From assembly GCA_964650485.1 (NCBI GenBank), contig CAZYTX010000045.1:1-30658 (forward strand): a stretch of 30,658 nucleotides of DNA, given 5' to 3'. The position numbers and the translations under genes are program-made. The notes under the pieces were generated by a model that searched no databases, was not told the origin of the DNA, and was given only the letters and a program-made list of their open reading frames with translations. Positions within the stretch are counted from its first letter, which is position 1. Each line of letters starts with the position of its first letter. Shown piece after piece: positions 14,878-22,341 of this stretch. This DNA is from CAZYTX01 sp964650485. GTDB lineage: Bacteria > RBG-13-61-14 > DATKZS01.

Positions 14878-14914
14878 GCGAGAGCCACGCAGGGTCCGTA
14901 GGACTTGCTCTCGC
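14878..14914. promoter_or_regulatory. Branched hairpin downstream of recJ
   Basis: GCGAGAGC (14878-14885) pairs with GCTCTCGC (14907-14914). The enclosed 21 nt hold a further GTCC-gta-GGAC stem. The right arm is preceded by CTT, giving CTTGCTC as in the neighbouring hairpins. It forms the distal part of a cluster of three structures between recJ and the lipoprotein triplet. Confidence 0.55.
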
Positions 14915-14919
14915 TTTGG

Positions 14920-14941
14920 TCCGGCAGGCTTGCCTGCCGGA
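14920..14941. promoter_or_regulatory. Perfect hairpin with G(CUUG)C loop
   Basis: TCCGGCAGGC-TT-GCCTGCCGGA is a perfect 10-bp inverted repeat. As RNA from the plus strand its tip reads GCUUGC; the complementary strand gives GCAAGC. It directly abuts the next hairpin and shares base 14941 with it. Confidence 0.8.
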
Positions 14942-14964
14942 ATCCGGGAGCTTGCTCCCGGATT
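14941..14964. promoter_or_regulatory. Perfect hairpin with G(CUUG)C loop touching the recJ stop codon
   Basis: An 11-bp perfect stem, AATCCGGGAGC-TT-GCTCCCGGATT. The last base of the recJ stop codon (minus strand, 14966-14964) is the first base of the hairpin. There is no U-tract on either side, so this is not a textbook intrinsic terminator. Confidence 0.8.
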
Positions 14965-16670
14965 CAAGATGTTTGTCTGAAGTCCTTTATGCGAAGCTCA
15001 ATGCTGGTGTCGCCTTCCCAGGCATTCAGCACCGGGGTGTAGACTATGTCCAGGCGACTGCCGGGCTCGGGCAAGAGGTGCCCCATTCTGAAGCCCACCG
15101 CTTTCACCGGCTTTCCGCGCTCCACCACCCCCATGATGAGGGTGTTCTTCCTGGCTTCACTGGCCCACTTGACCAGGACCCCCCGGGCACAGAAGCAGGG
15201 CTCTGGGTTCCCGATGCCGTGGGGCTTCATCTTCGCCAGGTCCTCTAGGAGCTTCTGGTCCAGCCTGAAAAGGGGCCACTCGGCATCCACCCACAGCATG
15301 GGGGTCATGATCCTGGCCGAGGCCTGACCAGCCACCGCCTCTGAGAAGCAGGCCGCGAACCTCTCGATCATCTCCGGCCGGATGGTTATCCCCGCGGCCG
15401 AGGGGTGACCGCCGTACGCCTCCAGGAGGTGCGAGCACTGCTTCAGTGCCTTGTATATGTTAATGCCGGGGATGCTCCGGAGCGATCCCTTTCCCATGCC
15501 TTCATGCACCCCGATCACCGCGGCGGGCCGATAGAACTTATCCTTTATCCTTCCCGCCACGATTCCTATAACACCCACGTGCCAGCCCTGGCCGGCCACC
15601 ACGATCGCAGGCCCCTCGGTCATGCCCGGCCTGGACTCGATCTGCGAAAGGGACTCGTTTAAAATCCGCTCCTCCACCAACTGCCGGGTGCGGTTGAGTC
15701 CTTCAAGCTCATCAGCGATATGTCCGGCCTCCTTCTCGTCCTCGCAAAGGAGCAGCCGCATGGCCGGCTCTCCCCCTTCCAGCCTGCCCGCGGCGTTGAT
15801 CCTGGGCGCGAGCTGGAAGGCCACCTTTCCCACGCTGACATCCTGGTCCAGTATCCCGGCCACCCGCCGGAGCTGAATGAGACCCGGTCTCTTGCCGGCG
15901 TTCAACCGCAGGAGCCCGTAATGGGTGAGCAGCCTGTTAAGGCCGGTCATTGGCACCACGTCGGCTATGGTGGCCATGGACACCAGGTCTAGAAGGCCCA
16001 GCATGTTGGGCAGCTCGCGCTCGGGCGCCCTGCCCTCTTCCCTCAGCCCGGCCCTCACCGCGGCGGCCAAATACCATGCAGTCCCCGCAGCGCACAGCTC
16101 CTGGCCGTGGAAGGGACAATCCGGCTGGTTGTGGTTTATTATGGCCAGTGCCGGGGGGAGCTCTTCAGGCACCTGGTGGTGGTCCACCACGATGACGTCA
16201 ATTGATTTATCCTGGGCATGGGCCACGGCCTCGAGGTCGCTTATGCCGCAGTCCACGGCCAATATAAGGCCGGCGCCCTTCGAGGCCAGGTCTTCCACGC
16301 CGCAGGGCTTCATGCCGTAGCCTTCCTTGCGCCGGTGGGGGAGGCGCCACACAACCTTGGCGCCAAGAGAGGACAAGAAACGCACCAGGATGGCCGCGGC
16401 GCAGATACCGTCCACGTCGTAGTCCCCGTGCACGCCGATGGTCTCGCCTTTTTTAAGCGCGGAAATGATGCGATCTGCCGCGGCATCCACCCCGGCCATC
16501 CATCTCTCCGGGCGGAGCAGATCGAGAGTGGGTGAGAGGAAATCCCTTCCCGGGCCCGGCTCAATGATTCCCCTGTTCATGAGCGACCATGCCACCAGGG
16601 GCGACACCCCGAGAGCCCGGGCCAGGTCCGCCACCTTGTCCTGGTCCTGGGTGTGGATCCTCCACTGCAT
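14964..16670 (-). CDS. recJ: Single-stranded-DNA exonuclease RecJ
   Basis: A 568-residue 5'-3' single-strand DNA exonuclease of the DHH family, used in recombination repair and mismatch repair. Metal-binding motifs are HGDYDVDG at 81-88, DCG at 140-142 and DHH at 163-165, followed by TIADVVP. The DHHA1 domain carries GGHPSAAG, and a C-terminal OB-like domain follows. Length is typical. The open frame allows TTG at 16688, but MQWRIHTQD matches how RecJ proteins usually begin, so ATG 16670 is chosen. That ATG lies 2 bp after the stop of the MAD4-like gene and has no Shine-Dalgarno, so expression may depend on translational coupling. The usual upstream neighbour in related genomes is secF, from which it is here separated by the ATPase module. 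Confidence 0.95.
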   Translation of the reverse strand: MQWRIHTQDQDKVADLARALGVSPLVAWSLMNRGIIEPGPGRDFLSPTLDLLRPERWMAGVDAAADRIISALKKGETIGVHGDYDVDGICAAAILVRFLSSLGAKVVWRLPHRRKEGYGMKPCGVEDLASKGAGLILAVDCGISDLEAVAHAQDKSIDVIVVDHHQVPEELPPALAIINHNQPDCPFHGQELCAAGTAWYLAAAVRAGLREEGRAPERELPNMLGLLDLVSMATIADVVPMTGLNRLLTHYGLLRLNAGKRPGLIQLRRVAGILDQDVSVGKVAFQLAPRINAAGRLEGGEPAMRLLLCEDEKEAGHIADELEGLNRTRQLVEERILNESLSQIESRPGMTEGPAIVVAGQGWHVGVIGIVAGRIKDKFYRPAAVIGVHEGMGKGSLRSIPGINIYKALKQCSHLLEAYGGHPSAAGITIRPEMIERFAACFSEAVAGQASARIMTPMLWVDAEWPLFRLDQKLLEDLAKMKPHGIGNPEPCFCARGVLVKWASEARKNTLIMGVVERGKPVKAVGFRMGHLLPEPGSRLDIVYTPVLNAWEGDTSIELRIKDFRQTS

Positions 16671-16672
16671 TT

Positions 16673-17302
16673 CTATGTCTGAAACCAATGTTGGAAAGTG
16701 TTTTTCAGCTTATTGAAAGAAGGGTCTTGGCATTTATCCAGGTTGACTCTATTAGCCAATTGGCCGTATATTGCCGATGATCTGCGGATTTTGACTTCAC
16801 GCAGGGCTTTTTTTAAAGTTTCTTTTGGCCGTGAAGGCTTCAGGCTCTCCGCTGTCATAAGCCCTCTTATCTGAAGCCATTGGCGAAGACCGGGAGACTT
16901 TGAGCTCCATCCCAGTACTTGGTCTACTTCCGAAGAATCGCTCCACACCCATATTTCAAGTTCCGGCTCGATCACCACCACTTCAGCCCTGTTCAGCCAT
17001 CCGTTCTGGAACAACCTTTTTAGGAGCTCAGAAGCAAGATGCTCTTCATTTTTATCTTCCTGGCCCGATCCTTCGTGGTCAAAAATTACCAGGGCATATC
17101 TAGCCATCTTTATAAATGGTCTCAAGATCTCCTGGGCTTTATGATAGCAGCCCGGATCACGGCCGGGATGAACGAGTATCTTAAATTTAATTTCGCGTAT
17201 ACCAAGACTTTCTTGCCTGTCTGTTAATAAGCCTTCAATGGTTTTTTCTTCATCTTTACCAGGGACAAGGATCACTAGATCAAGAGTGTATTCCTGGCTC
17301 AT
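16673..17302 (-). CDS. DUF4276/MAD4-like small protein, probable defence partner
   Basis: 209 residues. From memory it resembles a family of about 210 residues called MAD4 in methylation-associated defence systems, related to DUF4276. The shared signposts are LVPGKDEEK (12-20), KILVHPGRDPGC (41-52), ALVIFDHEGSG (70-80), VIEPELEIWVWSD (110-122), KIRRSSAIYG and a terminal FNKLKNTFQHWF. The order of acidic motifs (EE, then FDHE, then EPELE) recalls TOPRIM-type folds, but I cannot confirm the fold. It overlaps the ATPase gene by four bases (ATGA), which implies a fixed two-gene unit. GC content is visibly lower than in the flanking sec and recJ genes, which suggests transfer. The biochemical activity is unknown; a nuclease is one possibility. 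Confidence 0.7.
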   Translation of the reverse strand: MSQEYTLDLVILVPGKDEEKTIEGLLTDRQESLGIREIKFKILVHPGRDPGCYHKAQEILRPFIKMARYALVIFDHEGSGQEDKNEEHLASELLKRLFQNGWLNRAEVVVIEPELEIWVWSDSSEVDQVLGWSSKSPGLRQWLQIRGLMTAESLKPSRPKETLKKALREVKIRRSSAIYGQLANRVNLDKCQDPSFNKLKNTFQHWFQT

Positions 17303-18540
17303 CCAAGAACTCCCGCGGCAAAAAGAGTCCCCAGATCTGTATCGCCTTTCCAGTCCTTCAAGTATGGGTGCTCTGATCCGCGCACCACGTCAGTGGCCCC
17401 TTCTTTGTCTTTTGCAAAACATAAAACCTGCCTGGGCTCGGCCAGGGACAGGATAACCGGCGAGTGGCTGGCACACAGGATTTGCGATTCATACGCGGAA
17501 GAGAGCGCCTGGAAAACCGTTTCCACCGCCAGGGGATGAATCCCGTTCTCAGGTTCCTCGATCAGATAAATGGCGGGCTGATCAATATATGCAACCAGGG
17601 TCAGGGCAAGGAGCCTGAGTGTTCCGTCAGAGAGCACCCAGGAGGGAATTTTTATCCCCTTTTCATCAATGACCTGCAGGTACCTGTGTTTGTCCTCGGG
17701 ACGCTCCACTGTTTCGACGGTTCTGATTTCCGGGAGCGCCGTTCTTATATGGTCCATCCAGCGCTCGAATTTATTTTTGTCTTTTTTCTTGAAATCCTCG
17801 ATAGCCCAGGGAAGGTTGGAACCGTCCGAATGAAAACCTCTTGGTTGTCCGGGAGAGCTGGGCCGTCGCATTAACAGGCTGTTTAAAATCAAGCTCTGTG
17901 CCCCGTCAATGAGAGTTTTTTTGAGCCATGTGGACACGGGGAACTTGGTTTCGTCCTCGGGAAGGCTGGCCAAGGCGGATTTTCGAGAACCGAGCTTGAA
18001 GACGTGATCCCAGCCTTTTCCGGTTTCATCATAGAAGTTGTCATTCCCTCCACGAACTTTATTCACTATTGTTTTTCCTTTTCCTCTTTTGGGAGTGATT
18101 ATCGTATCAGGCGGTAACTGCGAAGAAGGGAAAAGCGATCTGCTTTCAGAATTGGCCCTATCTATTGACTGTTTTAAAAGTACTTTCTCCGCCAGGATCG
18201 AATTTTCCCCGGTATCTGGATCAATGCCCACGGAAGTTTCATAACGACAAACATTATAATCTTTTGGCAACATCCTTTTTAATTCTACCGGGATATTCAT
18301 TTCTACCGCCAGTTCAAAGCAATCTCCTTGTTTTTGCCAGATCAAGTCTCTCATGTTGTCGCTTCTATCATAAACAGCCTCCTCAAATCCCCTGGAGACC
18401 AGGTCTCCCATAAAGCGGACAACGTCCAAAAAGGTTGACTTGCCGCTGGCGTTCGGCCCCACAAGAATGTCGAAGGCAAGAGTCTCCTCTCTTACGTATC
18501 TAAGGCAACGATAATTCTTCGCTTCGATCAGGCTAATCAT
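17299..18540 (-). CDS. AAA/SMC-like ATPase (AAA_21 type), probable defence ATPase
   Basis: 413 residues. Walker A is GPNASGKST at 28-36, the ABC-type signature-like segment is LSDGTLRLL at 303-311, Walker B is IYLIEEPENGIHP at 324-336 with the catalytic glutamate pair 328-329, and the H-loop is SHSP at 358-361. This is the OLD/RecF-like ATPase architecture common in anti-phage modules. There is no C-terminal TOPRIM domain, so an effector must come from another protein, presumably the overlapping downstream gene. An AAGGAG site lies 8 nt before ATG. It starts 21 nt after the DUF456 stop and so rides on the sec operon transcript or a promoter I cannot see. It is AT-rich relative to its neighbours. 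Confidence 0.85.
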   Translation of the reverse strand: MISLIEAKNYRCLRYVREETLAFDILVGPNASGKSTFLDVVRFMGDLVSRGFEEAVYDRSDNMRDLIWQKQGDCFELAVEMNIPVELKRMLPKDYNVCRYETSVGIDPDTGENSILAEKVLLKQSIDRANSESRSLFPSSQLPPDTIITPKRGKGKTIVNKVRGGNDNFYDETGKGWDHVFKLGSRKSALASLPEDETKFPVSTWLKKTLIDGAQSLILNSLLMRRPSSPGQPRGFHSDGSNLPWAIEDFKKKDKNKFERWMDHIRTALPEIRTVETVERPEDKHRYLQVIDEKGIKIPSWVLSDGTLRLLALTLVAYIDQPAIYLIEEPENGIHPLAVETVFQALSSAYESQILCASHSPVILSLAEPRQVLCFAKDKEGATDVVRGSEHPYLKDWKGDTDLGTLFAAGVLG

Positions 18541-18561
18541 ACACCTGTCTCCTTGAAGGCC

Positions 18562-19089
18562 TCAGGTCCAGAAGATCTGCCACACTATAATGGCGGCCAT
18601 GGCAAGGCCCACGGTCTCCTTGGCCATGACCGAGCCCAGCCTCCCCTTGAAGGCCCCCATGCTGATGCGACGCGCCTTTTCCACGTCCTTCTCGAAGATA
18701 TAGGTCATGAGGAAGGCGCCCAGGTACACTCCCATGAAGGCCCCGATCAAGGCGCCTATCACCGGGAAGACGGCGTTCACCAAGAGCGCCCCCACTATGC
18801 CTCCCAGTATGGCGCCTATGGTGACGCGGTTTGATGCCCCGTACTTCTGGGCCCCCCTGGCGGTGAGGATGAACTCGAGCAGCTCGCCCGCGCCGGCCAG
18901 CACCAGCAGGATGATAAGGTCCAGCCACCCGATGCCCTTGTCGAACCCGGTAATGAGCGCGTAAACAAGCGCCTCGGCCAGTATGATCCAGGTCCCCGGC
19001 AGGCCCACCACCACGATCATCAGGGACAGGGCCATCACCAGAAAGAAGAAGAAGAACCCTATCCCAGTGCCTATGCTTGCAAGACTCAT
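18562..19089 (-). CDS. DUF456 family membrane protein
   Basis: 175 residues, almost entirely hydrophobic: segments at about 8-28, 32-50, 55-75, 88-125 (glycine-rich, GAILGGIVGALLV) and 155-173. The pattern GLPGTW followed by the Gly-rich pair of helices is that of DUF456. Function is unknown. The frame extends upstream to 19212, but that extension is Arg/Pro/Ser-rich and overlaps secF. ATG 19089 has GAGGG 7 nt before it and starts the hydrophobic protein. It is 25 bp after secF and probably in the same transcript. Confidence 0.85.
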   Translation of the reverse strand: MSLASIGTGIGFFFFFLVMALSLMIVVVGLPGTWIILAEALVYALITGFDKGIGWLDLIILLVLAGAGELLEFILTARGAQKYGASNRVTIGAILGGIVGALLVNAVFPVIGALIGAFMGVYLGAFLMTYIFEKDVEKARRISMGAFKGRLGSVMAKETVGLAMAAIIVWQIFWT

Positions 19090-19114
19090 GGTAAAACCCT
19101 CGCTCCCCGCGGCC

Positions 19115-20122
19115 CTACTTTTCCGCGGCCACGGGCGTGCGCTTGCCGGCCCTGACCTTTTCCCAAAAGATGACGAAGGAGCTGGCCACGAATATGGACG
19201 AGTAGGTCCCAACCACCACCCCCACCATCAGCGCGAATGCAAAGTCGTGGATCACGCCCCCCCCAAGCAGCCAGAGGAAGAAAACCACAACCAGGGTGGT
19301 GAGCGAGGTCAACAGCGTCCGGGACAGGGTCTCGTTTATGGAGTTGTCTATCATCTGGGCAAAGGGCAGGCGCCGCATCCTGCGCACGTTCTCGCGGATG
19401 CGGTCGAACACCACTATAGTGTCATTAAGAGAGTAACCCACTATTGTGAGCAGCGCGGCGATGATGGCCAGGTTGACCTCCTTGCCCGACCACATGAACG
19501 CCCCGGTGGTGATGGTCACGTCGTGGATGAGCGCTATGACCGCGCCCAGGGCGTAGCGGAACTCGAAGCGCAGGGTGATGTAGACCAGGATCAGGGCGAT
19601 GGCGTACACGATGGCCAGGATGCCCTTGTTGCGCAGATCCTCGCCCACCCGGGGCCCCACGTAGTCGGTCTTTAGAATCTCGTAGCCGTGGTCCCCGTAA
19701 AGCTCGGCCAGCTTGTCCTCCACAGGAGAGGCCTCCGATTCCTCTTCTTCTCCTTCTTCATCTTCGCTTCCGCGCTCCTCTCCCCTCTCCTGGAACGTCT
19801 TCCTCTCAAAGCCCAGGCTCTTCAGCCTGATCATGTACTTCCTGCTGGTCTCCTGGCCAAGCTCCAGCCACTCCTGAACCTTGACCTCGCCCAGGTCCAG
19901 CTCTTCCATGGCGCCCCTTAGCTCGGCAATGCCCCCTTCGTCAAGGTGCCGATCGAGCCTTACCTGCACCTCTGCGCCCCCGGCGAAGTCTATCCCCCAG
20001 TTGGGGCCGGGCCAGACAAATACACCGATCAAGCTAAAGATAAACAGGGACACGGACACGAACAGGGCCGCGCCCCTGAAGCGGTGGAAGTTTATTTGGG
20101 TGCCTTGCTTTATTATCTCCAT
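19115..20122 (-). CDS. secF: Protein translocase subunit SecF
   Basis: 335 residues. SecF works with SecD in the inner membrane, using the proton gradient to help SecYEG-exported proteins leave on the periplasmic side. TM1 is at 17-36, then GIDFAGG at 43-49 (the family motif), a periplasmic domain to about 165 containing VGPRVGEDLR, and five membrane segments thereafter, with SLNDTIVVFDRIREN as the family signature. A very acidic low-complexity stretch at about 110-135 sits in the periplasmic domain and makes it longer than usual. Start ATG has GAGGA 4 nt upstream. It is 12 bp after secD. Confidence 0.96.
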   Translation of the reverse strand: MEIIKQGTQINFHRFRGAALFVSVSLFIFSLIGVFVWPGPNWGIDFAGGAEVQVRLDRHLDEGGIAELRGAMEELDLGEVKVQEWLELGQETSRKYMIRLKSLGFERKTFQERGEERGSEDEEGEEEESEASPVEDKLAELYGDHGYEILKTDYVGPRVGEDLRNKGILAIVYAIALILVYITLRFEFRYALGAVIALIHDVTITTGAFMWSGKEVNLAIIAALLTIVGYSLNDTIVVFDRIRENVRRMRRLPFAQMIDNSINETLSRTLLTSLTTLVVVFFLWLLGGGVIHDFAFALMVGVVVGTYSSIFVASSFVIFWEKVRAGKRTPVAAEK

Positions 20123-20134
20123 TAATCCTCTCCC

Positions 20135-21922
20135 TCAGCCTTTGCCGCCTTTTCCAGCCCGGGCCGGGACCGGCTGCAACTTTATTCCGATGGACAGCCT
20201 CGCCCCCCTCTTGTAGTGGAAGATGAGGTCGTATACCACCCTGGTCACTATTATTGCGGTGAACATGGAGGAGAGCACGCCCAGGGTCAGGGTGACGGCG
20301 AAACCCTTTATGGGCCCGGTGCCCCACTGAAGCAGGACCAGGGCAGCGATCAGGGTGGTGATGTTGGCGTCGAGTATGGTCCACAAAGCCTTTGCGTACC
20401 CGGCCTCGATGGAGGCCGCGGGTGTCTTGCCCGTGCGCAGCTCCTCCCTCACCCGCTCGAATATGAGCACGTTGGCGTCAACCGCCATGCCGATGGTGAG
20501 CACTATGCCGGCCAGGCCGGGCAGTGTAAGGGTCGCCCCGAACAGGCTGAGCGCCCCCATGATGAGCACTATGTTGAGCACCAGGGCAAGGTCGGCGATG
20601 ATCCCGGCCTTGCGGTAGTATACAATCATGGACAGGACCACGATCACGCCGCCCACCATTATGGCCAGCTTGCCTTTGTGTATGGAGTCCGCGCCCAGGC
20701 TGGCGCCCACGGTGCGCTCCTCCTCGATGGTGATGGACACGTCCAGGGCCCCCGACCGTAGTACGTTTGCCAGGTCCGTGGCCTCCTGGGGGCTGAAGTT
20801 GCCCTCGATCACCCCCCGCGCGAAAATCTTGTCCCTGATGATGGGCGCGGAAGCCACCGAGCCCTCCAGCACTATGGCCATAGGCTCGCCGATGTGAGCC
20901 CCGGTGAGCTGCGAGAACTCGCGCGCTCCCTTGATGTTGAACTCGAAGTTGACCACCGAAGAGCTGCCCAGCCTGCTCGAGTCCACTCCCGGCCGGGCGT
21001 CTTTTAAGTCCGAGCCGCTTACCGAGGGCTCCTCCATCAAGAGGTAGCAGGCATCCCTTTCCCCCTCCCTGGTCTCGGTGGTGCCCGGCACCAGCCTCTG
21101 GTTGGCCGGCACCGGCCCGGAGGACACCCCGGATGCGGGGTCGAAGTAGCACTCGATGTGCTGCTCCGACTTCAAGGGGTGGGTCCAGGTCGCCAGCACC
21201 ATCCCAGGCGGAGGCCCGCCCGACTGCTCCTCGGCTATCTGCTTGGGCACGCCCATGGCCTCGACCAGCATGAACTGGAGCCTGGCCGAGCGCTTTATCT
21301 GCTGCTTTACGCGTCCTGGGTCCTTTACCCCCGGGAGCTGCAGTCTAATGCTCTTCTCGCCCTGCACGGCTATCTCGGGCTCCTGCAGGCCCATGGTGTT
21401 CATGCGCCTTGCCAGCACCTCCCTCACCTGCTCCACCGCGCGCCTTATCAGCACCCTCTGGCTGGGTTCCCTGATCTTGTACGCCGGCTGCAGGGTGCCC
21501 TCGCCGCTTTCAAAAACCAGCTCCCCTTGGAAGTAGCGTTTTATTATATCCGAGCCTCTTTGCATGGCGGCCGTATCCGGGTACTCGATGGCGAGGGTCT
21601 TCTCCACCGGGTCAACCTCGATGGCCCTGTAATCAACGTCTTCATCCTCGAAATTGCGCTTTATGATCTCCTTGTTGTGCCGGAACTCGCTTATTACCGC
21701 TTCCTCCGCGTTCACGCTCACCAACAGGTCCATGCCCCCTTGCAGGTCGAGCCCCAGCACCAGGTGCTTGTCAGGAAGTACGTTCATCTTTCCCCACCAC
21801 CCTGGCAGCTCGGACTCGTTGCTCTCGTAGTCGTAATAAAAGGTGGGGATGAGTGCAAAGAGCCCCACTCCTATCACCGCCACCACCAGGACTATCCTGT
21901 ATACCAGACCTTTTGACATCAT
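20135..21922 (-). CDS. secD: Protein translocase subunit SecD
   Basis: 595 residues. TM1 is at 8-26, followed by the LGLDLQGG motif at 56-63, a large periplasmic region (about 64-410), and five C-terminal membrane helices containing GMAVDANVLIFERVREE. The P1 head contains the usual segment on repetitive VRRAVEQVREVLARRMN followed by LQEPEIAVQG. Two adjacent ATGs (21922, 21919) follow GAGGAAG; the second has the better spacing, so the mature start may be one residue shorter. It is 17 bp after yajC and 12 bp before secF, in one operon. Confidence 0.96.
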   Translation of the reverse strand: MMSKGLVYRIVLVVAVIGVGLFALIPTFYYDYESNESELPGWWGKMNVLPDKHLVLGLDLQGGMDLLVSVNAEEAVISEFRHNKEIIKRNFEDEDVDYRAIEVDPVEKTLAIEYPDTAAMQRGSDIIKRYFQGELVFESGEGTLQPAYKIREPSQRVLIRRAVEQVREVLARRMNTMGLQEPEIAVQGEKSIRLQLPGVKDPGRVKQQIKRSARLQFMLVEAMGVPKQIAEEQSGGPPPGMVLATWTHPLKSEQHIECYFDPASGVSSGPVPANQRLVPGTTETREGERDACYLLMEEPSVSGSDLKDARPGVDSSRLGSSSVVNFEFNIKGAREFSQLTGAHIGEPMAIVLEGSVASAPIIRDKIFARGVIEGNFSPQEATDLANVLRSGALDVSITIEEERTVGASLGADSIHKGKLAIMVGGVIVVLSMIVYYRKAGIIADLALVLNIVLIMGALSLFGATLTLPGLAGIVLTIGMAVDANVLIFERVREELRTGKTPAASIEAGYAKALWTILDANITTLIAALVLLQWGTGPIKGFAVTLTLGVLSSMFTAIIVTRVVYDLIFHYKRGARLSIGIKLQPVPARAGKGGKG

Positions 21923-21939
21923 CTTCCTCGCTTTATAAG

Positions 21940-22341
21940 TTACTTGCCCTTTTTCTGCTGGCCCTTGCGGCCCTGTTTGTCAGTCTCCAGCTCCTTTGAC
22001 TTCTCGGTCTGCTGCTCGGGGGTCACCTTGCTTAGCTGCTGTCGGCTGACCTTGATCCTCACGTTGGGCGCTATCTCCACAGTGGCCGTCTTGTCGGTAA
22101 TGGCCGTGATCCTGCCGTAGATTCCGCCCGCGGTTGTGACCTCGTGGCCCCGGTCCAGGCTTTTCAGCATCTCCTCCCTCTGTTGCTTCCTTCTTTTCTC
22201 CGGCCTGTACAGTATGAAGTAGAAGAGCACGAAGATCATTACTATGAGGAAGATGGGACTTCCAAACAGTCCTCCCGGCCCCTCTTCCCCCTGGGGGGGC
22301 GCCATCGCCACCATTGACATCACTTCCAAAAGCTCAATCAT
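21940..22341 (-). CDS. yajC: Preprotein translocase accessory protein YajC
   Basis: 133 residues with one membrane helix at 29-46, then the family core RPEKRRKQQREEMLKSL and GHEVTTAGGIYGRI, and a charged Gln/Lys-rich tail of about 30 residues. YajC binds the SecDF part of the holotranslocon. Its ATG follows the tgt stop codon with no gap; the Shine-Dalgarno (GAGGAGGAG) is supplied by the codons for the last glutamates of Tgt, so translation is probably coupled. Confidence 0.93.
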   Translation of the reverse strand: MIELLEVMSMVAMAPPQGEEGPGGLFGSPIFLIVMIFVLFYFILYRPEKRRKQQREEMLKSLDRGHEVTTAGGIYGRITAITDKTATVEIAPNVRIKVSRQQLSKVTPEQQTEKSKELETDKQGRKGQQKKGK

